DNA of 39,488 nucleotides, taken from assembly GCA_021796315.1 (NCBI GenBank), contig JAJYOH010000005.1, positions 1 to 39,488 on the forward strand, read 5' to 3'. Below the pieces are notes generated by a model, which was not told the origin of the DNA, searched no databases, and saw only the letters and a list, made by a program, of their open reading frames with translations. How positions within the stretch are numbered: position 1 is the first letter of the stretch; every line of letters begins with the position of its first letter. Positions 1-7,500 of the stretch are shown here, one piece after another. The stretch is from Chloroflexota bacterium. GTDB taxonomy: Bacteria; Chloroflexota; Anaerolineae; Anaerolineales; Villigracilaceae. The position numbers and the translations under genes were made by a program.

Positions 1-19
1 CCTGTCGAAGAACATTAAA

Positions 20-60
20 AACCCAACCCGCTTCGCACGAAGCGGGTTGGGCTTTCTTTT
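20..60. terminator. Bidirectional intrinsic terminator
   Basis: A stem of about 13-14 bp (22-35 pairing with 38-51) has T-rich sequence on both sides: CTTTCTTTT on the plus side and TTTTT on the minus side. It lies just past the stop of the minus-strand emfourin gene and can also end a plus-strand gene to the left of the window. Confidence 0.8.
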
Positions 61-72
61 GATTGGATATTT

Positions 73-378
73 TTATATGTGTTGAGTACGCGCGCGCAGA
101 GACAGATCATCCAGCAGGGGCCGCAAAGATTCTGGCGCGGTTGTATCGCTGGTGCGGACGGTGTGGTTTTGCTGGTCGGTTTCAACGGTGATGGCGTAGA
201 TGAATTCGTCGGGAACGGATCGTTTGGCAGAGTCCGTTGGCAGGTTGAAAAAATTCGCCTTGGTAAGCAGCCCGTTCAAAGCCGCGGTTTGATCCGGCGG
301 CAGTTCATCCAAATTAAGGGTGATGCTGATCGTGCGTCCAGTAAACCCGCCGGAACGTTGAAAGACGATGCGTGTCAT
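73..378 (-). CDS. Emfourin-like inhibitor of M4 metalloprotease
   Basis: A 101-aa protein beginning MTRIVFQRSGGFTG. Small size, the R-SGGF-G start, the later LPPDQTAAL segment and its position behind a protealysin-like M4 protease match the emfourin family, cytoplasmic protein inhibitors of protealysin-type proteases. I place the start at 378, one base after the protease stop (TGA-C-ATG), because homologues begin near this residue; an in-frame start at 396 inside the protease gene is possible. The tight junction implies co-transcription and probably translational coupling. No signal peptide is seen, so the inhibitor and the protease would meet inside the cell. Family assignment is by recognition and context, not by alignment. 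Confidence 0.78.
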   Translation of the reverse strand: MTRIVFQRSGGFTGRTISITLNLDELPPDQTAALNGLLTKANFFNLPTDSAKRSVPDEFIYAITVETDQQNHTVRTSDTTAPESLRPLLDDLSLRARTQHI

Positions 379-379
379 G

Positions 380-1531
380 TCAGCCAGCCAAACCAAGCAT
401 TCGTAAGACAGCGGTCAGACATCCTGAACCCTGCGGTTGGGGTGTGGGGGTGGTGCCGGTTGCATTGACCGTGATGCCGACTGTCTGCCAGGCTGCGGCG
501 ACCGCATTTTGTTCGGCGCTCCCAACCCCATAAATTTCTCCGGCAGTTTGGAAAGTGAGATTGGCTGCGTCTTGAAAATTGGAAGTGACTGTGAGTTTAT
601 CGGTGAGGGCCTTGTACCAGATCGTTCCTGCTTTTTGCCAGGCGAAGCCGCCAATCCCAATCGCTGTTTCATAAAAGGCGCGGTTGGGAATTCCAGAGTT
701 GATGTGGACGCCGCCGCTATCTTCAGCGGTATTGACATATCCGCTCATGGAATCTGGTTGTGGGTCTTTGCCGAGAACAGGATCATCGTAAGCCGTGCCG
801 GGCGCTTTCATCGAGCGCAACGCAACACCTTTGACGTTGGATGTCAGCAATCCCTGGCCGATGAGCCAGTCAGCCTGGTCCGCTGTTTGTTGGAGATGAT
901 ATTGTTTGACCAGCGAGCCAAAAACGTCGGATATGGATTCGTTCAACGCGCCGGGCTGGTCAGCATAATTTAGATTTGCTTCGTATTGTGTGACGCCATG
1001 AGTGAGTTCGTGCCCAATCACGTCGATTGAGATCGTGAAGCGATTGAAAAGTCGTTGAGAGGGAGGCAGGTCTTCGTCACCGTCGCCATACACCATTTGA
1101 TCGCCATTCCAAAAAGCGTTATCGTAACTTTTTTGATAATGGACGGTGGACGTAAGTTTCATGCCGTGATTGTCCACGGAGTTCCGTCCGTAAACGGCGT
1201 AATATAAATCATAAGTCGCGCCTGCGCCGTCGAAAGCCTCGTTGACGGCAACATCGCTGGATGGCGCATCGTTCTCGCCGCGTACCAATGTCCCGGGAAG
1301 CGAAGATCCATTTTTCGCATCGTAAACTTCGCGCTGTTTATTCTCAACCGTAACGGCAGCCATGGTAGCCGCCATCACGGCCGGCTGCCACATGCTGCGT
1401 TGGGCGCGTATGTGTCCGGATGTGGCAATGGTTCTTAGGGCCAGGTCGCGTTGTTCCGGCGTTCCGTTTTGGGCAATCTCTTTCAGCACGTGAGGCGGGA
1501 GGATGCAATAGATCGAATGACGGTGCGACAT
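380..1531 (-). CDS. M4 family metallopeptidase, protealysin type
   Basis: A 383-aa thermolysin-family zinc protease. The HELTH zinc motif is at residues 174-178, the third ligand Glu is in NESISD at about 198, and the transition-state His is in GGVHINSG at about 276. The N terminus has a short protealysin-type propeptide (ILPPHVLKEIAQNG, about 10-23) rather than the long FTP/PepSY pro-region of secreted thermolysins, and no signal peptide is visible. The C terminus ends in a T/P/Q-rich linker and a short hydrophobic tail. The start has a good ribosome site (AAAGGAG, about 5 nt before ATG). It is followed immediately by the emfourin-like inhibitor, the pairing known from Serratia protealysin. 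Confidence 0.93.
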   Translation of the reverse strand: MSHRHSIYCILPPHVLKEIAQNGTPEQRDLALRTIATSGHIRAQRSMWQPAVMAATMAAVTVENKQREVYDAKNGSSLPGTLVRGENDAPSSDVAVNEAFDGAGATYDLYYAVYGRNSVDNHGMKLTSTVHYQKSYDNAFWNGDQMVYGDGDEDLPPSQRLFNRFTISIDVIGHELTHGVTQYEANLNYADQPGALNESISDVFGSLVKQYHLQQTADQADWLIGQGLLTSNVKGVALRSMKAPGTAYDDPVLGKDPQPDSMSGYVNTAEDSGGVHINSGIPNRAFYETAIGIGGFAWQKAGTIWYKALTDKLTVTSNFQDAANLTFQTAGEIYGVGSAEQNAVAAAWQTVGITVNATGTTPTPQPQGSGCLTAVLRMLGLAG

Positions 1532-1568
1532 GTTTTCTCCTTTTGTTTACATAGCCAATAATAGATTT

Positions 1569-1597
1569 AGTATACGCTCTGCAAAACCAATTTTCAA
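1569..1597 (-). promoter_or_regulatory. Sigma70-type promoter of the M4 protease-emfourin pair
   Basis: On the minus strand TTGAAA (1597-1592) is 17 bases from TATACT (1574-1569), about 40 bases before the protease start. Confidence 0.6.
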
Positions 1598-1626
1598 TCC
1601 CCGCTTTTCGCCTGAAGGATTTCACT

Positions 1627-1652
1627 TATAATAATTCCGATCACGGAATTAT
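1627..1652 (+). promoter_or_regulatory. -10 box with a 9-bp palindrome over the likely start site
   Basis: TATAAT at 1627-1632 runs into an inverted repeat, ATAATTCCG (1631-1639) / CGGAATTAT (1644-1652), spaced by 4 bases. The repeat would cover the transcription start and the first transcribed bases of the lipoprotein gene. It could be an operator or a short 5' hairpin. No clear -35 is seen. Confidence 0.4.
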
Positions 1653-1677
1653 TTATGCTTCAAGGAACGGAGGCAGC

Positions 1678-2211
1678 ATGAAGATTCGTTTATGGCGGAT
1701 GTTGGCGGGTGGCCTGGTTCTGATGTTGGCAGGCCTGGCTTGTGGTGTGAACGCACCAACGCCGGATTTATTGGGGACAGTCGTGGCCCAGACCCTGGCT
1801 GCCATGACGGTATCCGCTTCCGGCGCCGGACTTGAAGCGGATACCGCGACGCCGTCCTCTGTAGCGTCTGTCAGCGCATCGCCGACTCCCTCCTTGACAG
1901 GTGTTTTCACGCCGCCTGCCACTGCTATAACCACATCGCCTGGCCCCCAGAACTCGCTCGTAACCGGGTCAACGTTATGCTGGTTGGGACCGGGGAGTGT
2001 TTATGAAGTGTCGAGCGCCATCCAGAAAGGCACACGCGTTGAGTTGCTTGGGCGTGGTGACATAAGCGGTTGGTGGATCGTACGCAATCCAAAGTATCAT
2101 GATCCTTGCTGGATGTCGGATAAGTATTTGCAAATAAATCCAGGTGTCAATGTCTCTGCCATGCCGATTTTTCATACACCGTCGACGCCAGTACCAACAG
2201 CGACACCGTAA
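1678..2211 (+). CDS. Secreted lipoprotein with SH3-like domain
   Basis: A 177-aa protein with a lipoprotein signal peptide (hydrophobic core about 8-20, lipobox LAGLAC with Cys at about 23). A Ser/Thr/Pro-rich linker of about 75 residues follows. A compact domain at about 98-160 (TLCWLGPGSVYEV...GTRVELLGRGDISGWWIVRNPKY...CWM) resembles bacterial SH3 domains, which often bind cell-wall peptides or glycans. The tail is again T/P-rich. GGAGG lies 4 nt before the ATG. Exported lipoproteins with PT linkers recur in this window. The target of the domain is unknown. Confidence 0.75.
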   Translation: MKIRLWRMLAGGLVLMLAGLACGVNAPTPDLLGTVVAQTLAAMTVSASGAGLEADTATPSSVASVSASPTPSLTGVFTPPATAITTSPGPQNSLVTGSTLCWLGPGSVYEVSSAIQKGTRVELLGRGDISGWWIVRNPKYHDPCWMSDKYLQINPGVNVSAMPIFHTPSTPVPTATP

Positions 2212-2221
2212 TAATGAACAT

Positions 2222-2253
2222 AAAACCGGATGGTCAAAAGACCATCCGGTTTT
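2222..2253. terminator. Bidirectional intrinsic terminator
   Basis: A 14-bp stem (2222-2235 / 2240-2253) with an AAAA loop is flanked by A and T runs, between the convergent lipoprotein gene and the KAS III-like gene. Confidence 0.85.
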
Positions 2254-2273
2254 AGATTATTGGGTTGAGATTT

Positions 2274-3527
2274 TTATCCGCTTAGTTCCACTGCCAGTGT
2301 GTCGTAGTAAGTGCCGGCGCCGAAGCCGTCAATCAAAATGTGATCGCCGGGCATCATCTGTGGCAGTTGCCGCAGGAAGGCGATCATGTTCGAGGCCGCG
2401 CTGACGTTGCCAAATTCGCTGACCAACCAGGGCATCTTCAAAAAGATTCCATCATTCTGTAGATGTTTTTCTTTAAGTCTGTTAATCTTATAGTTGGCGT
2501 GGTGGACAATCGCAACGGCCAGTGTTTTGCCTTCCATGCCCTTTTGTTCCAGATAAGCCTGATATGAGCGGTAGACATCCTTAACTACCTGCACCCCGGT
2601 CCGCACGAAGAGCTTGACCATGCCCATTGGGCCGGCCATTACGATGGATGAGCCATTATTCGGCTCGTGCATCAAACCTGCAATGCGGATATTGGTGGGA
2701 CTGGTCTGGATCACATCCACATTCAGGCTGCCGTCGGATCTGAATGCGGAGTGCGGGTAATTCATTTGCACTTGTAGAACGCCTTCTTCGTCATAAGCTT
2801 CACGTGATGCGCCCGCCAGGAATTTCATTGTCTGTCCGGGAATGACGCCGATCACACCTGCTGCGTTGCCAAACAACTGCAGGGCGTTGGTGTCATTCGA
2901 AAGATTTAGGAAGCGGCTGAGTCCCTCGATCCCGCCAACCAGCACCTTCTTGCCGCGCAGGGATTGGGCGATATTTTGCGGGAGTTGAGTATTCTCTGGC
3001 AAATCCGGGTTTAGCGCCAGGTGCAGGCTGGCCACGGAACCATCACAAGCTTTGTGCACTGACACTTTAAGCGCGCTGTCGGGGATGCCAGCGGCTTGGG
3101 CAATGCGCTCCAAATAATCATTCGAGATGGGAGCGCTCATGCCAATCAGAACGGCTTCCACTTCTGATGGATTCCAACCGCAGGCGCGGGCGGCCTCTCG
3201 TAAAAAACGAGCGCCAATCTCTACTTCCAATTGTGTATTCTGTTCCCTGGAAAGAGCTGCAACGTGATGCCGGTTGACGAATCCCAGCTCAGAAAGATTC
3301 AGTCTTTCGTCCGCCGGAACCGGATGTCCCAGGCGCTGTTCCAGTAAACCTTGCAGAGTCTGGTTATCGTAGCTTTCACCCCACGTACCGAACACGCCGC
3401 CGATGCCGAGCTGGGAATTGGTTACATGTGTAATGCCAAATGGGATACCGTTTGCAACACCGATTTTTCCTGTTTCTACATCTGGTTGGTCGAAGAATGA
3501 ATTGGATGTCTTGGTTTCAGTGGTCAT
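2274..3527 (-). CDS. KAS III (FabH)-like 3-oxoacyl-ACP synthase family protein
   Basis: A 417-aa thiolase-fold condensing enzyme. The FabH-like triad is visible: nucleophile Cys161 in VHKACDGSVASL, His342 in the HxAN-type motif VHHAN, and Asn374 in EFGNVSAAS (FabH has GNTSAAS). The C-terminal glycine-rich FGAGTYYDTLAVEL is also typical of the family. It is longer than FabH (about 320 aa), with an extended N terminus and additions around 195-270, so it may act on a specialised starter acyl group rather than in housekeeping fatty-acid synthesis. It stands alone; no ACP or reductase gene is adjacent. The ribosome site is AAAGGA. The substrate cannot be told from sequence. Confidence 0.8.
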   Translation of the reverse strand: MTTETKTSNSFFDQPDVETGKIGVANGIPFGITHVTNSQLGIGGVFGTWGESYDNQTLQGLLEQRLGHPVPADERLNLSELGFVNRHHVAALSREQNTQLEVEIGARFLREAARACGWNPSEVEAVLIGMSAPISNDYLERIAQAAGIPDSALKVSVHKACDGSVASLHLALNPDLPENTQLPQNIAQSLRGKKVLVGGIEGLSRFLNLSNDTNALQLFGNAAGVIGVIPGQTMKFLAGASREAYDEEGVLQVQMNYPHSAFRSDGSLNVDVIQTSPTNIRIAGLMHEPNNGSSIVMAGPMGMVKLFVRTGVQVVKDVYRSYQAYLEQKGMEGKTLAVAIVHHANYKINRLKEKHLQNDGIFLKMPWLVSEFGNVSAASNMIAFLRQLPQMMPGDHILIDGFGAGTYYDTLAVELSG

Positions 3528-3553
3528 TGATAAATCCTTTCGTTTATACCTTC

Positions 3554-3582
3554 ATTATAGGGAAACACCGTCGTTGAGGAAA
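3554..3582 (-). promoter_or_regulatory. Probable promoter of the KAS III-like gene
   Basis: On the minus strand a perfect TATAAT (3559-3554) has a weak TTTCCT 17 bases upstream (3582-3577), about 27 bases before the start codon. Confidence 0.4.
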
Positions 3583-3698
3583 GTTTCTGCGTGTGATACT
3601 GCTTAATCGAAGAATTTCACATCATCCATTTGCATGATTAATATATCACTTTTAACGGTTGCCGGATGGTTTGATTAGATGATTGCGATAGTATAAAG

Positions 3699-3740
3699 CA
3701 GCAAGGAGAGCGACCTAATTTAAGGTCGCTCTCCTTGCTG
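3699..3740. terminator. Strong hairpin, terminator of the TadG-like gene 1
   Basis: An 18-bp perfect stem (3699-3716 / 3723-3740) with a 6-base AT loop lies about 40 bases past the stop at 3783. T-rich sequence follows on both strands, better on the plus side (TGTGTTTT). Confidence 0.7.
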
Positions 3741-3782
3741 TGTGTTTTACTTCGGTCTATGCAAGATTAGCTGAACGCAAAT

Positions 3783-5054
3783 CTATTGCAGGAACTCAAC
3801 GGTTGGGTTTACGACAGTTGAAGGCGAATAAAGATTGGCGGCATTGTACATGATTTGTACATCAGCGCTGCCGCTCATTTGCCACGTATAGCAGATCATT
3901 TGAAGTTCTACTTTTTGAATTTGGCCGCTGCCAAGAAAGTCGCATGGGGTATTTTGCGCGAGCATGGTGCCTACAAGGGTTACATTGGCGCTGCCATTCA
4001 ATGTCATTTTGCTGCTATTAGAAGGAGGTGCATAGATTACCAAACCTTTATAATCTCCACCAATCGGCGCTTCGAGATCCAGGGTCATATTACCATTCCA
4101 TTTGATGCCGCCTGTCTTCATGACGATTGTGACGCCATTCCCAGAGAGGGTATCGCCACCATTTAATGTGAAATCGCCGTCAATGCAATATGTTCCGGGT
4201 AGAAGTGTGGTAACGCCTGCAGGAGGAAATGTTCCAGTCCAGTTTCCAGGACTCAGCTTATTACCTGATGGTGTGGCGTTACCACTACAAGTTATACCGA
4301 GATCAGCTGGCGGATCAGGGAATACTACGTTGTAATGTTTGTTTCCACAGCCGTCTTGTGGTTTGATGCTTGAAAAATTGGCGCCTGTTCCATTGGCTGC
4401 TGCCGAATAAATGTCGGCACAATTTGTACCTGATTCCGCCTTTTTTAACTGGGCTTCACCTCCTTTGAACCACATACAATCTGGGTCGGTGGATGCAGTA
4501 CCAAAGCCGCCACCCCATAACTGAATTTGGCTGCTTCCACCTGTATATAGAGCTTTGTCGCTGACGCCATTGCCACAGGAAGATGTTCTAGTTGCATAAA
4601 TGGCGCTACCGGCATACAGTGGGGCACTAGGCGTACCTGAGATATCGCATGCTCGTGTGACGGCAGTTACTGTATTTGTGATCTGTGACCTTCCAAGCAC
4701 CCTGACAAATGTGGTTGGCACATTGGATGTGATATTAATTTTGATGATTTTCCCTGTTTTGGGGCATTCGCCGGATGCTGTAGCCGTGACGGTTACAGTG
4801 ACAACATTTCTGGTGCCGTCGTTATTGTAATTGTTGGATGCCGCGCGCTCCAAAGCGGCAGTGGTGGCATTCTGACCGCGAATGTTTGCCAGAGCAGCTG
4901 CAATCGCAGCTGAGTCGGCTGCATTTTGAGCATTGCGGCGATCAGAGTAAGCCAGGCCGGTATCAATTGCCAGGCCAGTCAAGGCCACCAGCCCGATAAT
5001 AGCAAAGACAATCAGAATGATCGCCTGGCCTTTTTCTTGAATTTTTATTTTCAT
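3783..5054 (-). CDS. TadG-like (Tad domain) surface protein 1
   Basis: A 423-aa protein. I start it at 5054 (MKIKIQEKGQAI), because the longer open frame to 5357 runs back into glmS with unrelated sequence. The N terminus is the TadE/G-type pilin-like segment: a charged start, GQAIILIVFAIIGLVALTGLAI (about 9-30) and then DRRNAQNAADSAAIAAAL. The rest is a long extracellular region with Gly/Asn-rich strand repeats, including PGTYCIDGDFTLNGG and the paired GLVIYAPP...MTLNGSANV unit, suggesting a beta-helix or stacked-strand fold. It parallels the other two TadG-like proteins here but is separated from them by glmS. Probably membrane-anchored or secreted in a Tad/Flp-like apparatus; its exact role is unknown. 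Confidence 0.8.
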   Translation of the reverse strand: MKIKIQEKGQAIILIVFAIIGLVALTGLAIDTGLAYSDRRNAQNAADSAAIAAALANIRGQNATTAALERAASNNYNNDGTRNVVTVTVTATASGECPKTGKIIKINITSNVPTTFVRVLGRSQITNTVTAVTRACDISGTPSAPLYAGSAIYATRTSSCGNGVSDKALYTGGSSQIQLWGGGFGTASTDPDCMWFKGGEAQLKKAESGTNCADIYSAAANGTGANFSSIKPQDGCGNKHYNVVFPDPPADLGITCSGNATPSGNKLSPGNWTGTFPPAGVTTLLPGTYCIDGDFTLNGGDTLSGNGVTIVMKTGGIKWNGNMTLDLEAPIGGDYKGLVIYAPPSNSSKMTLNGSANVTLVGTMLAQNTPCDFLGSGQIQKVELQMICYTWQMSGSADVQIMYNAANLYSPSTVVNPTVEFLQ

Positions 5055-5099
5055 GGTGTGCCCTTTCCCTTTTGCGATATGTTTTCGCAGATAGTATAT

Positions 5100-5105
5100 A
5101 TTATA
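5100..5105 (-). promoter_or_regulatory. -10 box for TadG-like gene 1
   Basis: TATAAT on the minus strand lies about 45 bases before the start codon, in an AT-rich gap after the glmS terminator. No good -35 is found. It suggests the gene has its own promoter. Confidence 0.35.
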
Positions 5106-5158
5106 GATTGAATAGGTGAAAAACGCCACTAACAATTTTGAAATCTGAGTAAATCTAT

Positions 5159-5200
5159 ATGAAAAAGACTTTGAAAGTTTTCTTTCAAAGTCTTTTTCAT
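5159..5200 (-). terminator. Intrinsic terminator of glmS
   Basis: A 19-bp perfect stem (5159-5177 / 5182-5200) with a 4-base loop begins 15 bases past the glmS stop. The T run sits in the stem. Confidence 0.75.
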
Positions 5201-5215
5201 TACTTTTGATTTGCG

Positions 5216-7057
5216 TTATTCTACAGTTACACTCTTCGCCAAATTCCTGGGCTGGTCGACATCCAAGCCGCGGATTGCGGCGATGTGATAGGCCAGCAAT
5301 TGCAACGGCAGCACCGTCACGATGGGGGACAGCATCCATGGCGTTTCGGGAACCCACAAAACATGATCGGCCATGCCTTTGATCAATTCATCGCCGTCCG
5401 TTGCCACTGCGATGACCATTCCGCCGCGCGCCTTGGCTTGCTGGATCTGCGAGATCATTTTCTCGTGCCATGGGTCTTTCGGCGCGAGGCACAAAACCGG
5501 CATGGTCTGGTCGATCAAAGCGATCGGGCCATGTTTCATCTCACCTGCGGGATAACCCTCGGCGTGGATGTAGGAAATTTCCTTCAGCTTCAATGCGCCT
5601 TCATAGGCAATGGGCATGTTGATGCCGCGTCCAAGATACAGACAATCGCGGATGTCTTTCAGAACATGTGCGACTTTTTCGACTTCGGATTCGCGTTCCA
5701 ATGTGCGGCTGATCAAATCAGGCACGAGCCGCAGATCAGAGACCAATGCCTTGCGAGTCTTTTCGTCAATGACGCCGCGCAAATCTGCCAGCAAAATTGC
5801 CAGCATGTACTGGTCGACCAGAGGCGCGGTAAAAGCCTTGGTCGAAGCCACGCCGATCTCGGGTCCGGTTTGCATCGAGATGAATCCGTCTGCGACGCGC
5901 ATGGCCTGCGATCCGATCGCGTTGACAATGCTCCGCACCAGCGCGCCTTTTCTTCGTCCTTCTTCCATGGCGGCCAGCGTGTCGGCGGTTTCGCCGGACT
6001 GAGAAATTGCCAGCACCACCGTTTTGTCATTTAGGATCGGGTCGCTGTAACGAAACTCGGATGCGATCACAACTTCCACCGGCACGCGCGCGATTTTCTC
6101 GATCAAATATTTCCCCACCATGCCAGCGTAGGCCGCGGTGCCGCAGGCTGTAATATAAATTTTTTCGATTTTGTTGGCAAGCTCTTTGGTGAGTTTCAGG
6201 TCTGGCAAACGGATTTCGCCTTTTGCAAAATCAACGCGGCCAGCCAGTGTGTCGGTCAGCGCGCGCACCTGCTCGTGAATTTCTTTTTGCATGAAGTGGC
6301 GATATTCGCCTTTTTCGGCGGCCACTGGATCGTAAGAAATTACTTGCACTTGCGGTTTGATCGTTGCGCCGTCGATCGTTTCGATCTTGACGCCTTCGCG
6401 CGTGAGCACAGCCATCTGCCGCGATTCCAAAAAGATGACGTTGCGCGTGTGTTCCATGATAGCCGGTGTATCGCTGGCTAAATAATTCTCGCCTTCGCCC
6501 AGCCCGATCACCACGCCGCCCGCGTTGCCGATGCGCGCCGTCACGATCTTGTCCGGCTCGTCGGCCGACATCAACACCACCACGTTCGCGCCTTGAATTT
6601 GCTTGAACGTTTGGCGCGCGGCCTCCACCAACCCCATGCCTGCCGCCAGATAATGCTCGACGAGATGCACAATGGTTTCAGTGTCGGTGTCCGATTGAAA
6701 TTCAACTCCCTCGGCCGTCAGTTCATCCTTAAGTTCAAGGAAATTTTCCACGATGCCGTTTTGCACGACGACCACGCGTCCGCTCTTGCCGACATGCGGA
6801 TGGGCGTTGCGGGCTGATGGCGCGCCGTGTGTAGCCCAGCGCGTATGGCCGATTCCAGGCGCGCCGCTGATGGGCGACTTTCCAACGAGGTCGATCAATT
6901 GGGATAACTTGCCCGCGTCTTTGCGGACCTCGAGCCGGCTGCCGTTTACGAGGGCGATACCAGCCGAATCATAGCCGCGGTATTCCAGCCTTTTCAGGCC
7001 ATTGAGGATGATCGGCGTCGCATCACGCGGCCCGATATATCCGACGATTCCACACAT
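5216..7057 (-). CDS. glmS: Glutamine--fructose-6-phosphate aminotransferase (isomerizing)
   Basis: A 613-aa full-length GlmS, which makes glucosamine-6-phosphate from fructose-6-phosphate and glutamine, the first step to UDP-GlcNAc and peptidoglycan. The N-terminal nucleophile Cys2 (MCGIVGYIG) starts the class II glutaminase domain (about 1-220, with GHTRWATHG). Two SIS isomerase domains follow: the first at about 290-420 (ACGTAAYAG, ISQSGETADT), the second at about 460-590 (LGRGINMPIAYEGALKLKE). It ends in the conserved DQPRNLAKSVTVE. GGAGG lies 7 nt before the ATG. The 320-nt leader carries a ribozyme candidate (7165-7380), so expression is probably tuned by glucosamine-6-phosphate. It is set among Tad-like surface genes. 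Confidence 0.97.
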   Translation of the reverse strand: MCGIVGYIGPRDATPIILNGLKRLEYRGYDSAGIALVNGSRLEVRKDAGKLSQLIDLVGKSPISGAPGIGHTRWATHGAPSARNAHPHVGKSGRVVVVQNGIVENFLELKDELTAEGVEFQSDTDTETIVHLVEHYLAAGMGLVEAARQTFKQIQGANVVVLMSADEPDKIVTARIGNAGGVVIGLGEGENYLASDTPAIMEHTRNVIFLESRQMAVLTREGVKIETIDGATIKPQVQVISYDPVAAEKGEYRHFMQKEIHEQVRALTDTLAGRVDFAKGEIRLPDLKLTKELANKIEKIYITACGTAAYAGMVGKYLIEKIARVPVEVVIASEFRYSDPILNDKTVVLAISQSGETADTLAAMEEGRRKGALVRSIVNAIGSQAMRVADGFISMQTGPEIGVASTKAFTAPLVDQYMLAILLADLRGVIDEKTRKALVSDLRLVPDLISRTLERESEVEKVAHVLKDIRDCLYLGRGINMPIAYEGALKLKEISYIHAEGYPAGEMKHGPIALIDQTMPVLCLAPKDPWHEKMISQIQQAKARGGMVIAVATDGDELIKGMADHVLWVPETPWMLSPIVTVLPLQLLAYHIAAIRGLDVDQPRNLAKSVTVE

Positions 7058-7084
7058 AGGGGATCCTCCAGGTTTTAGTTTGTC

Positions 7085-7162
7085 GTCATTGCGAGGAGTG
7101 CTGTTTACGACGAAGCAATCTTAATTAATAGGTTGCTTCGCGTTTTCAGCGCTCGCAATGAC
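7085..7162. repeat. Palindromic dispersed-repeat-like element in the glmS leader
   Basis: The outer arms GTCATTGCGAG (7085-7095) and CTCGCAATGAC (7152-7162) are perfect inverted repeats. The inner arms CGAAGCAATC (7111-7120) and GGTTGCTTCG (7131-7140) match at 9 of 10. This GTCATTGCGAG...CGAAGCAATC design is a familiar non-coding palindromic repeat in many bacterial genomes. Here it lies between the ribozyme and the glmS ribosome site. Confidence 0.75.
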
Positions 7163-7164
7163 AT

Positions 7165-7380
7165 AAAGTATTTACCATTCTCCACGATTTTATTTTTTCC
7201 GTTACCGGAAAATATTGTGATGGAGTTAGTTACTGGAGGGAAAGGTAGATCGGGTGATGGTTCACCCGGAGGGCTTCCGCTGATCTGTCGATTTTTTCGG
7301 CCGTAGTGGTCGATTGGCTCCATCTCGCGATGGAGAACCCTCATCCTCGTCACCCTTCAAAATTTGAAGGGCCATGCGCT
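7165..7380 (-). ncRNA. glmS self-cleaving ribozyme/riboswitch candidate
   Basis: Read on the minus strand, the leader has the order of landmarks of the glmS ribozyme. A|GCGC marks the cleavage site between 7380 and 7379. A P1 hairpin of 8 bp (CCCTTCAA / TTGAAGGG) is followed directly by the hallmark TGACGAGG. A P2-like pairing joins GAGGGTT to AAGCCCTC around GCGG, which can pair with the 5' GCGC. Then come a P3-like hairpin (CGGGTG / CACCCG) and a P4-like arm with a TTTTCCG-GTAA-CGGAAAA tip. It lies about 100 nt upstream of glmS, as the family does. An extra 7-bp hairpin (CTCCATC / GATGGAG) and about 35 nt are inserted in the P2a region. The 3' limit is approximate. Confidence 0.75.
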
Positions 7381-7438
7381 GTCTTTCCCAATCAATTGTT
7401 TTGTGCCACCTCCTAAACGGAAATTTTGTGCAGGCGGA

Positions 7439-7444
7439 ATTATA
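7439..7444 (-). promoter_or_regulatory. -10 box for the glmS leader transcript
   Basis: TATAAT on the minus strand would start a transcript near 7432, about 50 nt before the ribozyme cleavage site. It is next to the terminator of the upstream gene, and no clear -35 is seen. Confidence 0.4.
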
Positions 7445-7457
7445 ACTTATTTAAACG

Positions 7458-7486
7458 GCAACCGGCCGGGAGGTCCGGCCGGTTGC
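7458..7486 (-). terminator. GC-rich terminator hairpin after TadG-like gene 2
   Basis: A 12-bp stem of mostly G and C (7458-7469 / 7475-7486) with a 5-base loop is followed on the minus strand by GTTTAAATAAG. It lies 15 bases past the stop and separates the Tad-like cluster from glmS. Confidence 0.7.
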
Positions 7487-7500
7487 GAAGGAGTTTTATC

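Noticed and set aside
437..973. 178-codon open frame on the plus strand
   Set aside because: Antisense to the M4 protease; its Gly/Cys-rich product resembles no family.
5055..5357. N-terminal extension of TadG-like protein 1
   Set aside because: It overlaps glmS and its terminator; the Tad segment begins right after ATG 5054 as in the two paralogues.
5285..6034. 249-codon open frame on the plus strand
   Set aside because: It lies wholly antisense to glmS, which has all family motifs; the translation (His/Gln/Asp-rich) looks like a codon-bias shadow.
7105..7353. 82-codon open frame in the glmS leader
   Set aside because: It starts with GTG inside the ribozyme candidate and runs through the palindromic repeat; RNA structure explains the region better.
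7406..7414. AGGAGGTGG as a ribosome site for a leader peptide before the ribozyme
   Set aside because: The nearest ATG (7375) is about 30 bases away and lies inside the ribozyme core; spacing is too long for initiation.
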